Assembly: GCA_032173965.1 (NCBI GenBank)
Contig: CM063284.1
Location: 131,493,125 to 131,557,124 of the forward strand
Source: Sitta carolinensis
Taxonomy: Eukaryota > Chordata > Aves > Passeriformes > Sittidae
Reading direction: 5' to 3'
DNA: 64,000 nt
Shown here: positions 36,062 to 49,869 of the stretch, piece after piece
How positions within the stretch are numbered: position 1 is the first letter of the stretch
How the letters are laid out: each line of letters opens with the position of its first letter
The notes under the pieces: model-generated
The model's input: the letters and a program-made list of their open reading frames with translations, nothing else
What the model was told of the DNA's origin: nothing
Databases searched by the model: none
Made by a program: the position numbers and the translations under genes

Positions 36062-37495
36062 ATGACAGGACAGAGTCTGAGGGCTTTATCTGAAGCGAAT
36101 TTTGAAGACAATGAGATCAGCATCAACGTTGGAGGCTTTAAGAAAAAGATGAGATCCAACACATTATTAAGGTTCCCTGAGACCAGGCTGGGCAAATTGC
36201 TGAGCTGCCACTCAAAGGAGTCAATACTGGAGCTTTGTGATGACTATGATGACACCAAGAATGAATTTTATTTTGACAGGAACCCCGAGCTCTTTCCTTA
36301 CGTGCTACATTTTTATAACACTGGCAAGCTCCATGTGATGGGTGAACTCTGTGTGTTTTCTTTCAGCCAGGAGATTGAATACTGGGGAATCAATGAATTC
36401 TTTATAGACTCCTGCTGCAGTTATAGCTACCATGGGAGGAAAATGGAGCCAGACCAAGAGAAATGGGAGGAACAAAGTGACCAGGAAAGTACAACATCTT
36501 CTTTTGATGAGATTTTGGCATTCTACAATGATGCCTCTAAATTTGACAAACAGCCCTTTGGAAACATCAGGAGGCAGCTCTGGCTTGCTTTGGATAATCC
36601 TGGGTACTCAGTTTTAAGCCGCATCTTCAGTGTCCTTTCAATAGTGGTGGTGCTGGGCTCCATTGTGACCATGTGCCTGAACAGCCTCCCAGACTTTCAG
36701 ATTGTTGACAGCAACGGGAACCCCGAGGAAGACCCTCGCTTTGAAATTGTGGAACATTTTGGTATTGCATGGTTCACTTTTGAACTGGTGGCGAGATTTG
36801 CAGTAGCTCCTGACTTTTTAAAATTTTTCAAGCATGCCCTGAATTTGATTGACCTAATGTCTATTCTTCCATTTTATATTACATTAATTGTCAACTTGGT
36901 GGTGGAAAGTAGTCCGACTTTAGCAAATTTAGGCAGAGTTGCACAAGTCCTGAGACTCATGAGGATCTTCCGCATATTAAAGCTTGCTAGACACTCCACA
37001 GGTCTGAGGTCTCTCGGAGCCACCCTGAAGTATAGCTACAGAGAGGTGGGGCTTCTTTTACTCTACCTCTCTGTTGGCATCTCCATTTTCTCAGTAGTGG
37101 CTTACACCATTGAGAAGGAAGAGAATGAGGGGTTAGCCACCATCCCTGCTTGTTGGTGGTGGGCTACTGTTAGCATGACCACAGTTGGCTATGGGGATGT
37201 CGTGCCGGGGAGCACTGCTGGCAAGCTGACGGCATCTGCATGCATCCTAGCTGGTATCCTAGTGGTAGTGCTTCCCATTACACTGATCTTTAATAAATTC
37301 TCCCACTTCTATAGGCGTCAGAAGCAGTTAGAGAGTGCCATGAGAAGCTGTGATTTTGGTGATGGCATGAAAGAAGTTCCATCTGTCAACTTAAGGGACT
37401 ACTATGCTTATAAAGTTAAATCCCTTATGGCCAGTCTGACCAATATGAGCAGGAGTACCCCCAGTGAGCTGAGCCTGAATGATTCACTGCATTAG
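36062..37495 (+). CDS. KCNS2: KCNS2, voltage-gated K+ channel modulatory subunit Kv9.2 (complete, 477 aa)
   Basis: Electrically silent Kv subunit. By family knowledge Kv9 proteins do not conduct alone but join Kv2.1/Kv2.2 in the plasma membrane and change their gating. The frame holds an N-terminal T1/BTB domain (about 17-125) with the non-Shaker zinc motif H91-x5-C97-x20-C118-C119. Six membrane segments follow: S1 about 185-206, S2 231-250, S3 259-281, S4 288-311 with R292, R298, R301, R304, K307 and R310, S5 325-349, S6 386-411. The selectivity filter TVGYGD is at 374-379. S6 carries PIT (405-407) where conducting Kv2 channels have PIP, a hallmark of silent subunits. The start is the ATG opening MTGQSL, with A at -3; the frame upstream of it has no ATG. 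The C-terminus SELSLNDSLH and total length match mammalian Kv9.2 as I remember it, and no frameshift is seen. Paralogues KCNS1 and KCNS3 fit less well. Confidence 0.97.
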   Translation: MTGQSLRALSEANFEDNEISINVGGFKKKMRSNTLLRFPETRLGKLLSCHSKESILELCDDYDDTKNEFYFDRNPELFPYVLHFYNTGKLHVMGELCVFSFSQEIEYWGINEFFIDSCCSYSYHGRKMEPDQEKWEEQSDQESTTSSFDEILAFYNDASKFDKQPFGNIRRQLWLALDNPGYSVLSRIFSVLSIVVVLGSIVTMCLNSLPDFQIVDSNGNPEEDPRFEIVEHFGIAWFTFELVARFAVAPDFLKFFKHALNLIDLMSILPFYITLIVNLVVESSPTLANLGRVAQVLRLMRIFRILKLARHSTGLRSLGATLKYSYREVGLLLLYLSVGISIFSVVAYTIEKEENEGLATIPACWWWATVSMTTVGYGDVVPGSTAGKLTASACILAGILVVVLPITLIFNKFSHFYRRQKQLESAMRSCDFGDGMKEVPSVNLRDYYAYKVKSLMASLTNMSRSTPSELSLNDSLH

Positions 37496-40400
37496 TGTAC
37501 AAGTCTGACAGCAGATTGCATGAGAGCTATCAAGAGCTATGTTTATAAATGTTTTCCTACTTGTTTGTTTGGTTTTTTTTCCTAGAAGATAGTGTTGCTG
37601 ACACTGCACTTTGCACCTGAGAAACTAAAGATATTTCTATTACAAGTTAACAGTTTGCACATTTTCATCCCGTTGCATAAGGGTACTAAATGCTGACTTT
37701 TCCATACAAATGTTACCACTTCCATGACATTAGTGCTAGTGGTATAGTGATGATCTGTTACTTTGTACATTTTCTCATCTGAGCAGAGAGATTAATGTAC
37801 CCAAGTGGAATAAAAATTCTCAGCTGCGATATGAATAATGAAAAAATCACCTATCACCTATACTGATGTCTGTACTAGTATAGGACTTCCCACGCATTTT
37901 ACAAGGGGTTAGAAACAGCCACCTGTGAGTCACTGATACAAGAACACTTCTACCTATATTGCTGACCAGCAATTCTGATCATCACTTGCCTGAAAACACC
38001 TCAAAGCTTGAGTATGTGTGTTAAAATCTGGGTGTTCTTGTTCTGAAATGTTATGTACAGTAATATTTTTCAGCATCTCTTGGGCATAGACCTTCCTTCC
38101 TCTTTTTCCAAGATTAGATCAATACTGAGCCATCTGAAGAAGGCCACCCCTCATTTTCAGATAGCTACATATTCAAAGACTACATTTCCACAAGTGACTC
38201 TAGGTATGGAGGCCCATATAGAGCTCTCAGAATCCCATTTCCAGAAGGGATCTGCTCACAGCTTGGTTCCAGTGCAGCTGCAAATGTGTTGCATCAGTCC
38301 ATCAAATTGGTTTTGAGATTAGACACGTGAGGATGTGAGCTTTAAACAATTAGAAGGTCCAATGAAAAACCTGGATTTGATTAATGAAGTGAAATATTCC
38401 CACATGAACAGTACAGGCAGCATTTTAGGAATTGACATTCATGTACTGCAAAAAGACTAATTATAAAGATGCCATATGTGATGCTGAGATATAAAATCTA
38501 ATTTTATCAGCAAAGCTTGAAAGCAGGTGTTGATGACAGACAATTCCATTAAAATTTCTGCCAAGGAATCTCTAAGCAAAAAACCATTTTCACTCAGAAA
38601 GAAACTCAATTTACAGCTAAGGGAGAGTATAAGGGCTGAAGAAAGGAAAAGATAAAGAGCTTAATACTTCACTATCTGTGGGTAGATCCTCCTACCTACT
38701 TCTGTGATGTCGTCAATTTAAATCCTTTCAAGGGCTGGCATGTACTTGTTTAAAAAAAAAAACCATGAGAGAACAGATCATACGCAATTTCAAGAGTAAT
38801 AATGAATCTGCACAGAGTTGTTTTTTGAGAGCTCAGTCTCCTCCCCTACACAATTGTACAGAGATCAAACACTAGTAGTCAATAGGCAGAAGCCACTGCT
38901 TCCCTCTTTTTACTTCTAGCACTTCTGTGCTAGAAAACAAAATACTGGCACTCAGTGGGCAGAACATCATTTCTCTTCAGATCCTACTGCTTTTCCATCC
39001 ATTCATTACATATAATGTTCCAATTAATTTTTTGTTAGTTTTACTTGTGAAGACTAGAGAGGTGCAGAAATTAAATTCAAGCTAGTTAGAAGAGAAATGA
39101 AAATACTAAAGCTGAAATTGTCTTGTTTGGAAGACGGTGTTTTCAAACCATGACAAAGGGTGGTTCAACTGACAAAATAAAACGAATATAGTATGAATAG
39201 GTAGTTGCCTCATTTAGGCTATTAGAGGTTGCAGCTTGTTCCTGATCTTTTGATGCTGTATCAGCTCCACCTAAAAAACAGAAAGCTGAGCACCCAGGAT
39301 TGGATTTCTGTTTGCTCAGTGATCTACGAGAGAATACACAGTGTGAAATAATTTAGCCCCCACCCCATTTCTGCTGAACACCCTCCCCTCACATCAGTTA
39401 GTCTCTGATTGAGGCCATGAAGCGTGAGGGGAAAAGGTCCTTTCCAACCTTACTAATTTTCAACGCAGCCTGCACAAGTTAAAAGTCAATTGGCAAGCCA
39501 CTGCTTGCTGCCCCTGAAATCGAAAGTGCCATATACATGGTCCTGAAGATAGACCTATATAACCTGAATTTGGTGTCCAATCTTGAAAGATTTTGCTAAA
39601 GTATATACTTCTGGCTAGGGCTGGTTCAATTCAATTTATGTGGATTCCCAGGCATAAATTCAATACGCCTGTCCCTGATTCTTACTGCACGTGTGTGAAC
39701 TATGACACACCCACAAACAGCCACGTAACACATGGATCAGCCTGTGGTCACCTGTTGAACTGAAATACTAAGAAAGAAACAAGGGGAGGAAGAGGTGGGC
39801 ATAGGCAGCACATACCCTCCAGCCAGGTTACATGCTGCAAGGCTGGCAAATTCTCTCACTGGTACAAAGGATACTGCAAACCATGTCTGTTGTTTGGGGC
39901 TTCTGGAGAACTCAGGTCCAAGCAGAGGTTTTATCTCCGTTTCATAAACAGTAGATTTACATAGCTGAAAACCAGGGATTTCCAGAATAGTTATTTGTTG
40001 AGACCTGTAGACTTGCCAAAGAGCCACAAATTTCTTCAGCTGTTGCTAGTTTAACATCGCAAAAGTTGGATTTAACTTTGCAACACATCATTTCAATAAC
40101 CTATTGCTTATCTTAAGTTCTAGATTTATTATTATTTTTAGGACTGATGCTCTGTCATTTCTGCAAACATTGACTGGAACGTGTCCAAATTGCATTTTAT
40201 TAAAGAGAATGAATCACCCAAGAAATTCCAACTTTTATTGTACTGGTTGAAAGGAATTTTCATTATTGCATTTTTATATAAGTGCTTTTGATCAGAGACA
40301 CTAAACAAATAAAGCACTGAAATTTAAGATGTTCTTATTATCATGACAACTACTTTACACAGTGCACAGGAATTCCTTTCATAAACTTAACTAACTCCAC

Positions 40401-40990
40401 GTTAAAAGTAGTCACATTTTTGCTCCCCCCTCCTCCTGAAGACCATTCCAGAGCTGTGCTGCTCTCCAAAGCTTGCACAACTTTTAGCACAATTTATTAA
40501 TGGCTGCTTTATACCAGTATATGTATATATAATATACTAGTTGGGTTTTTTTTTGCCAGCACTGTTCTTTAGCTTAAATATTTCATTTTCCTCTTAGTGT
40601 ATTTATAGACAGCAACCATATGGCCTTACATATGTATTTTCACAGGTTTATACCTCTCAAGCTTCCTTTTAGTTTTCTTTTTGCAAGTCCTGTTCCCCTG
40701 ACCACTCTAGGGGATGTAGCCCTTTTTTTTTGCATTACTTCTGCTTAGATTTATTGTGTTTGAGCATTGGACAGAATTGTACAGCAGTTTTGATATTTGC
40801 TTATGACTAAAAGAATTTTTCACTGTGCAGAATAACAATTTAATGATTTAAGTAATGTTGCTGTCTTAGCTGCCCCAAAATATCTAGGTAAGAAAGAATA
40901 AGGTGCACCTTTCCTGCTATTTTATGAAGTAATGTCTATTCTAGTGCAGTAAGTGCTGAGAAAACCTCTCTCAATAAATAAAAGTTACAG
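37496..40990 (+). other. KCNS2: KCNS2 3' UTR and downstream unique DNA, with candidate poly-A signals
   Basis: After the stop codon the sequence is AT-rich, unique-looking and free of CR1 or LTR matches. AATAAA signals on the + strand lie at 37,809-37,814, 39,176-39,181, 40,308-40,313 and an overlapping pair at 40,973-40,982. The first would give a 3' UTR of about 0.3 kb, the last about 3.5 kb. Which is used cannot be told from sequence. No coding potential is seen. Confidence 0.5.
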
Positions 40991-42568
40991 GAAAATGTTT
41001 ACATTACACTTTGAAGAAATAATGCAATCTCTCCAAAGCCTCACAGGGGAGAAGAGGTGGGATATAGTCTGTACTTCTGCCAGACTTCCTCACTCACTGT
41101 TGTGTGAGAGCAGGGCATCTGCACTTCCATAAACCACTGCATCAGAACCGAAGGATGAGAGGACTAATTGGCCACTTTCTCCAGGGTTGGAAAATTTCCG
41201 TGGTCAGAAATCTCCTTAGTATGGATGCGCAGTTCACTGAAGAGCATTGCACGGGCCTGTGCTCCTCCTGCCTGTGACAGTCACCTTCGTGGCACCACTG
41301 AAAATGCTGTGCCTACTCTCGTTTGTCTGAGAGCTTTGTATTGTTTAAATGAGAATTGTGGTAATATTTCAAATGAGGTAACTTGCTTTATTGCCAGGAA
41401 TAAACTGTTAAGAGAATCTGGATTTCTAGTACAAATCTAGGCTATTATGAGAGTCAGAGATGCCCTTGAGAAGCAATATGTTACATTATGTTCCTGAGAT
41501 GTAAAATCTATATATAGATTGTGATTAAGCTTTTTATGTATGTTCAGATTTTGTATTATTGTCTGGTTTATTACTCATTTACTTTTCATCAGTTGCTAAT
41601 ACTCTCTTTCCCTGCAGACTTTCCATTTTGAAAACTCACTGGTTTTTCCTCCCATGTTATATAAAGCATGGGCTACTTCACATTGTAAACTTAAAACCAA
41701 AAACTTTGCATTTAATTTTCCAAATTTAATATCTCCAGTATTTGTACCTTTTTGTAGAGAGCTCTACAAGACTGCAGGGAACTACTGTATCAGGTGCTCG
41801 TTGTACTGTTTGTCTTGTCCCAGTAGTGTGTAACGAACTCAAGAACTCAGTTTTGTGCCACAAAATGGAAATTAAATGCATAAAAAAATTACCTTTCCCC
41901 AGGGATCTAGAACTGATTGAAGTTTCAGGACATTCTGAGTATATATTCTAATCAAAGAGTAGCCTGGGCCTCATTGTGAGGATAGGTTTTTTTAAACATG
42001 CGCATCAGGCTAGATTTCTATTCTTAGAAATGCTCTTAATTGGTGAATGTGGTGGGGAACCCACATTTTTCAGTTGAACAAACGGCACAGGCTTCTTATT
42101 CTCTACCTGACAGATTAGGGACTAAACAACATACCACCAGCATTTGTAGGCACTAAATCAACTTGACACGACCTTTCATCTCTTCCAAAATAACCCCCAT
42201 CCCTAGAGGCCCCAGCTGTGCACATATAAGCAGCAGAAACTCTGGAGTAACTGCTCCTGCTGTGCCAGTTATCCATTTCCTCCCACAATACTCCTAACTT
42301 TAATCTACCTTTGATGGTGCTTTCAAACAACATTCAACCCAAGGCACCACTCATATCCCTTGGTGAGGTGTTGTGCCAGAACTATTCTTTTCTCATTATG
42401 TTATTCTGATTTTCTTTTCCAATCTATGCACCTGGCTTCCCATTAAGTTACACCAGAAATTAATTTGATCTCCTGTAACTAATTTTCAAGTTGCACACTA
42501 TTCAGACAGGGTAAAAGAATGTTCCCATATGATTTCTGAAGCATTTTTACTGATTCTGCCTTTCTCCT

Positions 42569-42600
<32 letters not shown>

Positions 42601-45600
42601 TTCTCATCTGAGAATAATTTACAGGGTTAAAAATAGAGCAATGGGTAATACATTATTCAAAGCAACAGTTCTACAGAGCAATCATTGAAGATGCTAAGAA
42701 ACATAACTCATTAAAGATTATGGATCTCTTCACTTCTCAGATATAAAATGGGTTGTCGAGGAAGCAACCTCCAAACAGTCTAGAAAGTGTTTCCCAAGAT
42801 CACATGACACTGCTGACAAAGGTCTGGCTCTGGAATTTGACCTGCTAGAAATGAGGATGGGGAATCATCTCACAGGTGTTGGGACTCACGCTGACCTCCC
42901 ACTGCAGAAATTTGTTTGCCTGACATCGCCTCACCCTTTACACACAACCCTAAATCACATAAGTCCTCACTTGGATAAACACATGAATTTGCCATAAGAG
43001 GCAGTGGCACAAATCCAGCATTTCAGCTTCACAGAAGTGCAAAGAAACATCAGCACCTCCCACTCCTGCTTTTTTTCTTTAAGGGTACTAATGGGCTCTG
43101 GCTTCTCACAAATCCCTGTCCAGATATAAACATGGCTAAGTTTTTCAGGAATTGGACAAAGACTGCTATAAATCTGACAATTTCTGCTATAGATCTAAAG
43201 CAGCCTAAGAGCTGCCCACTTTCAGAGGCACGGTCCAACATCTGCTTGTCGTCACCCAATGTGCAGGTGTTCTGTGTGGTGCAAAAGTCTGTGTAGCTTT
43301 GAGCAGACTATTCCACTGATGACACTGTTGACTTTCAAAGAAAACTCTTAATCTTGCTTGGAAGATGAATGGTACTCACACAGCAGCAAGTTTGCTTACC
43401 AGCAGCTGATGTGCTGCCCATCCCAAATCCTGCACCTCCTTCTTCACCCTCTCTACCTGCCATGGCCTGACGTGGCTATTCCTGCAGCCTCCATGACATA
43501 TGGGAAATGTGATGTGGTGGGATTATAACACAGCAAAATGAGGCTTTGGAGTTCCTGACTTAGGAACATCAATCCCACCAACTTTCAGTGGAAATTATCC
43601 TTCCAAATTATTGTGCTGTTTTTGAAATTCATGTTCTGTCCCATTCTAGGAAATGTTCTGAATACTGACACCCTGCTGTAGCCCCCTTAAGGACCATCCA
43701 TTTGATTACCATTAGGTAAATTCTAATTAATTTCTATTGTATCAGTGCCTAGGCACGTCAGACTATGGGCTAGCACCTCCCTATGTTAGGTTTTCCAAGT
43801 ACAGCAAAAGAGAACATCAAAATTGTAGTTTACTTTTGGGAAAAATCTATTCTCTATGTTGCTTCTTTCTTCTTTCCATACCAAGGCACACCTTCCTACT
43901 GCCAACATTAGAATGATCATTTTTGAACATTTTCATCCCTTCCTATTGAAGAAAGAAGACTTGGATATATTTTTCTTTGGTGAGCTGGTTCTCAGCATTC
44001 CCTGTGGAAGCATGCTCTACAGAAGACAGCTAAAACCAGGGAAGAGGCTGATGCCACTTGAAAGCACCTTCCGTTAGAGTGGCTTATCCCCATCTTACTC
44101 CCCCTTATGTGTCTCCCTCTCTCTTGCACCGTCAGCAGAGAGGCAAGGCAGGCGCCACAACAGGGACACTGCAACCAGCCAAAGTCAGGATGCAGCTCCT
44201 TCTCCCTCCCTTACTCAGCCTGGCAAGTGAACTACCAGGTCTGGCAGTTGATTTTTGCAAGGGGCATCTCAGCTGCCGTACTGGAAATGCTTTGCAAATA
44301 TAGGGAAATTTTGCTTATGCTTTTGATGGCAAAAATGCTTGGGCCTTCCTTACGCATTGGTGAGGTCGGCCCCACTCCTGGCTCTCACATTCCCCAAACA
44401 GGAACTGTACTGGTGCTCTTCCCAGTGCTACCAGTGCGCTGCTGGAGAACATGAAGGCCTCTGCTTCATGTGGGTAGCAGTAACAGAGCACTGGCCCATC
44501 CACCAGCACACAAAAATACAAATATGCTTTCTCACACTTGGCAGGAGCCCCAGAGCACCAAAACAATTTAACATGCTGGGAAAGGAATGGAGGTGGCAGG
44601 TGTTTCTAGGTGCATTTGATTTCCTTAGGAATCCCTTTAGATTCAGAGAAAGGTCAGCCTAGATGTACCAAGAATATAGAAAAAAAAAGGCTTTGCTACA
44701 CAGTTAATGATACTGAAACAAGAGACCTGACAATTTTCCATCCTGAGAAAGCAGTATTAAAAAAGCAAAGTGCATCTTTTCATCTTGCCAAAGAAGATGA
44801 GAAGAAAGCCATAGGGAAGGAAAAGTTAGTCTATTTCAGTTCTGAAAAGAAGAAAAGAAGAATAAAACTGATCGGAAAACAAAGCTGCAACTGAATAGTG
44901 TTTCAATTCTCTCCTTGCAAAGCACACAGGACAGTTATGTCTTGCATGGTTTCATTTGGAAATCTGGACCAAAAATCAGAGACCACCTTCCAAAAGTTTC
45001 GACTTCAAATTTCTAAGCGCAGCCAGGGGTGTTAGACATACCCTCCCCTCGCCTGGGTCAGCTGCAGGGCACGCCACACGAGGTTGGCAGCCTCGCAATA
45101 TTTCAGGCAGGTATGGCCATGCACGCTCTGTCACTTGCTGTGGTGAGGGAACACAGCAGCTGTTTGGCTCTGCAGCACACTGCCCATTCAGCCGTGAGCA
45201 GCCTCGATCCACTGATCAGGACAGAAGCTGGAATACAGCTCAGAAATTGAGCACTATCTCTTCTAAAAAAGCCTGGATGACTGCTCCTTGTTCTAGAGCA
45301 AAGAGCTGAACTAAACACTTCAGTTCACATTAGTCTGCAAATAAGCTCTGCAAATAAGACTTTCTCCTACTATAGCTGAAAGATAGGATCAAACTGTTGA
45401 GATTTTTGTGGAGGCAGTAACTGTAGACAAGTGCTATGAGATGTATAAACTTGTCAGTTGATGGGCTGAATAAATCAACGCTAACTACACTTAAAAGGCT
45501 TCAAAATTATACCTACTCTTAGAATAAATTTGCATTAATTTTTGGGATGCAGGACTACTGTACTCTGGTCCTATAATCCTAGAAAACCTCAATTCCTTAC

Positions 45601-48600
45601 TTATTCTAATAATTACATATTTGGGGGCTGTTTAAACATATGCTTGTCAACAAAAGTTACAATTACACTAACTAAGAGAAATAGGTTTCTTGGGTTTGTT
45701 GAATCTAATACAATGCTATTGCTATTGATTTTACCCACATTACATAGTGGAAAGTAAATAGCCTCAAAAACTAATCTATCTTTATAAAAGCTGAGCAATC
45801 AGTTGTGGATGTGTTTCCTTAGCAGGACAGATAGCACATACCTATAGTGGGTTACCAAATTGCTTACAGCTGTTTTAGAGATTCTAATGGGATGAAGGAC
45901 TCTTGGAATAAGTCAGAGCAATATTTTAGTTGCATTTATTGAAATACTGAACCAGTACTCACCACCATCAGAGAATTCTGTTCACTTTCTGAGGTAAATT
46001 GGATTTGGACTAAGCAGTCGTATGTGTATATAAATTGGTGTAGTGCTGAACATTAATACAGTCACCCCATTATTTTCTGAATAGTCTCAAGGCCATTTTC
46101 TGTAAAGATCAACTAACAGGAAAAGCAACCCAAAATTTTTCCTGGATTTCAGGAGACTCAGAAAAAGTTATTTTATCAATTGTACGTACAAGTGGAGTAT
46201 CTGACTTGTTTCTGCATTTTTAATACAAAACACTGAAAAATTCTAGTCTTCTTTCAGCATGAAAAATTGGTATATGACAAATAAATATGACTTATCTAGA
46301 CTGAAATAACACCTGCATTTTTAAAAGAATCTCATGCTTTTGGATATGGTTGCTATGAAAAATGGTACTTCTACTTAATCCTTCTTCAAATAATCTCTGA
46401 CCTCCATAATCTCTGGACTATGACACCTGTTTTCATGTGCGATGAAAGATCAAAAGGACACCTCTTGCTGTTAAGCCTATATACCCCACTGTACTGCAAT
46501 AAAAATGAAATATCAATTGATGCATCACACAAAAGGCTTAGTGTCATATAAATCAACTCAAAAGCTTTTGGTCTCCCTCTTTGATGTATTTGCTGCGAGG
46601 CTTTTTTTAACCGAGACCATGCAGGCCTTGGGAGCCCAGGAGGAGCAGCAGAAAGATCTGAATAGGGAAAAAAAGTAGTGTTAGAAACATCTGAGGGCCA
46701 CAGCCACCTTCTCATGCATCAATCCTTCCAGTGACACCAAGGGAATGAAAGGAAGAATGGGGGGCAGGCAGCTTTTTTTCTGGGCACACCTGCATGCAGC
46801 AAAGGAACAGCTGAAGAATTACACTGGTCAGCTCCAAATACTGTCCAGAGGGGAGAAACAGGACTAGGAGGGCTGTGCTTTTCTCTGGGAGAAGCTAGGA
46901 GAGATACTTCAATATATAATATCTGTCCTCAGGGACAGGGAAAGGAAAACAGGTTTTTAGTAAATTACATGGGTCTTAATTTGACAGGGGAAAATATATC
47001 CAGGTACATTAGCATGTGGGGATGTATATTTACAAATTTAACTTCTGAAGCTGTGATACCTAAAGAAAAAAAAATTGAAGGTCTCTGAGGTTTGCAGTAC
47101 CATGGTAAATGCTGAATACCATTGTTTTCCCCCATTGTGACAGACAGAAAACCTGTATTTGAGCCCAGAATCAGGTTATAGTTTAATTCCTTCCAATGTC
47201 TTCTTGCTGCCTGGGTCTGGGCAGCTCCCTGCTTAGTGCCCAGTTTATCCTCTCTGAATTTTCTGTGGCCTTTAGAAAGGCCTGTTTGCATCAAACAAGT
47301 ACCAGCACCAGGCAAGAACTCTGGCTGTTTGCCTTCAGCACATGAAAACTTCCTGCTCCCACCATCAGTTCTGGCAAAGGTAAACCCAGCACCCACAGCA
47401 GGAACTTGGGAGGCTGAGGAATAGTGCTAATGCACTAAGAAAGGTCCTGGCACAGGGCATAGAGAGATTGTTAGCTGATGCCATTTCACAAACTCTTCCA
47501 CTGCACTGAGATAACTTCCTAAATATTTTCTGTACCTCAATAAAAAATAGACACAAGGAACTTTATCTTTCCCAAGGGTTAAACATGATTTTCTTACTCC
47601 TTGGTCTGAACAAACCTTATTGGGAGCCTATTGTGGCCATGCTGCAGTCCAGCTAACGAAGTGAAGTGGCATCAAAAGCTGTTTGCCACAACAGCATGGC
47701 TTTCTCCCTGAGACAACAGCTAGCTTCTGCAAGGCTTCCCAGACCACAGGCATTGACTTGAGTTTAGTGCTGCCCTGCTGGGGCTTCCAGATTCACACTG
47801 AGTCTCTCAGCAAAGCGGGACTCCCTGCTGCATGTTGGTTCCTCATGCTCCACAGGAGCCTCAGTGCCTGCACCATGGCCTGGCAGGGAAAAGAGCAGGA
47901 GGACAAGAGAGGCTTCCAGCAGGGTACAACACTTAAATGACCTTCTGAGCAGGTGCACAGCTCATCCAGCCCTCTCAGTAAAACCATCTCCATCCATGTC
48001 TGCCCAGGGCTGGAGCATGCAAAGTCTCCCCATGTACAGACAAACGTTTGCCATCAGAAGCCTCTGTATGTAATCCCAGAAAGGAGTGGGGAAAGAAATG
48101 AGGAGAAAACACCCCCTCTTTGGTGACTTTGATTAAGTTCTTTTACCATTTTTATTTACTTGACACTGTTATGGTATGTTTCCATTTAAAAAGTTTTTAA
48201 AAATTAAAACTTCTATCTTTAAAGTAGCAACAGGATAAATAAAGCATGAACATAGAAGACAATAAACATGAATGGAAGAAAATCAGATGTGAAATATCAA
48301 CACAGAGCAGTAAGTTGTACGGATGACTACCTGATTTGCTTTTGTCAGCCAACACATTTTTCCCTCACATTCACAGTCAGCCTCATAAGCAGACTGGCCA
48401 GGTGCAGATGCCATATTCTTTTTCTTCTCTCCACGAAGAAAATTTTTAAAAATTATTTTTCTTCCTGTTTCTGTGACAAATACCACTCTTCTCCAACCCA
48501 GATGACTCTCTGAAGGCCTAGTGAAATGAAGTGTGAATCTATCCTGAGGACTGTGTAGCAAATAATGGAAAAAAGTATAAAGCATCTGTTGGTCTGGGAC

Positions 48601-49234
48601 TAACAATTATTCTGAAAGATTTGCTTAGAATCTGAACATCCTTTCAAAGAAAGGAAAAACAGGACAGCTGAGACTTCACTTCAGTGATCTCTGAATAGAT
48701 GAAGAGAATAAAAGCTGCTGCTGACATTTGTATGCCTACTACGTCCAAAGGACACTTGGCTCAGGGGATGCTCTTAAAAGTAATGCCCACATTCATTTTC
48801 CTGAGCAGGAGAAAGAGGAGAAGGAAAACATGGAGCATTTTCACATATGCTTTAAAAATGCAAACAAACTAAACCAAATCAAAATGGATGAGAGCAGAGC
48901 GTACCATGTAAAAGACAGGCCCTTTCCAGAATGAATGCACTGAACAAAGAGGAGAAATACATTTTGGGAAAAAGTATTTCACAAATGCAAATTAATGACT
49001 TCACACTAAGCCATCAATAAAATTTGCCTTTCTCCAAAAAGCTTTAGCTATTATTCCATCTGGCACAACACAATCATGAGAAACAACATGGGCTACCCAG
49101 GACATGTCTGCTCCAAGGCTTTCATTGTCAACAGTGGGCATAACATGGCTGCATCACAGCCTAGCACAGAAATATCCCACAGCAAACTCCCCAGCCAGCT
49201 GCACCAGGGCAACTTGTGACTGGTTTAATTTGGT
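40991..49234. other. Intergenic gap between convergent KCNS2 and STK3, first part
   Basis: No gene recognised. A 16-bp perfect palindrome AATCTATATATAGATT lies at 41,505-41,520 and a poly-A run at 42,570-42,594. The parts at about 43,990-44,560, 44,950-45,310 and 47,200-48,070 are less AT-rich and carry overlapping frames on both strands without family resemblance. Confidence 0.5.
42570..42594 (+). repeat. Poly-A run (25 bp)
   Basis: Twenty-five consecutive A residues after a T/C-rich stretch. It stands alone, with no target duplication seen. Confidence 0.9.
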
Positions 49235-49436
49235 ACTGGGAAAATATTCTTCACTGAAAAGATTGTCAAGCACTGGAACAGGCTGCCCAGGGGAGTGGTG
49301 GCATCACTATCCCTGGAAGTATTGAAGAGACGTGAATGTGGCACACAGGGCCAGGGTTTAGTGTGGAGGCGACAGTGCTGGGTTAACAGCTGGACTCGAT
49401 CTCAGAGATCTGTTCCAACCTAAACTATTTAACATC
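49235..49436 (+). mobile_element. CR1 LINE 3' end fragment
   Basis: About 200 bp match the last part of CR1: a TTCTTCACTGAAAAGATTGT piece, CAAGCACTGGAACAGGCTGC, CCAGGGGAGTGGTGGCATCA, CTATCCCTGGAAGTATTGAA, and GGACTCGATCTCAGAGATCT followed by TCCAACCTAA. It lies in the gap between KCNS2 and STK3, antisense to STK3. Confidence 0.85.
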
Positions 49437-49839
49437 CATTACTACCTCTGGAAACAGTAAGAAATGCCACTGTAAGCTGGAGTCCTACTTAAGAATTTTC
49501 ACACATTTAAGAATGCAAAGATATAAAGACTTTCTTACTTCATTAGGTTTTTCTGATTAGCTTTATAACCAGGTATACACTTAAGAAAAAGTAACCCTCA
49601 CCATACCACACTGACAGAGCCACATGCACACCAAGTGCTTCACAGAAGTTGCACAGTACACATTCTGCTTGGAAGCACCAGTGCCTGTCTTTGGTCAGTC
49701 AGGCTATTCCATGGACTTGGGCAGGGATTCACTCACCATGAGCCATATTTATATGTGAAAGTTCAACACACTGAATGGAGAGGCAGCCCAAAGTCACTGT
49801 GCACACTCATCAGAATACAGGGCGCAATGTAAACAAGCT

Positions 49840-49869
49840 ATTATTTACTGTAAATATACAGTAAATAAT
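49840..49869. repeat. Perfect 13-bp inverted repeat (AT-rich hairpin)
   Basis: ATTATTTACTGTA and its exact complement TACAGTAAATAAT are separated by AATA. Function unknown; it lies between the CR1 end at 49.4 kb and the STK3 3' side. It could form a cruciform or an RNA hairpin if transcribed. Confidence 0.85.
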
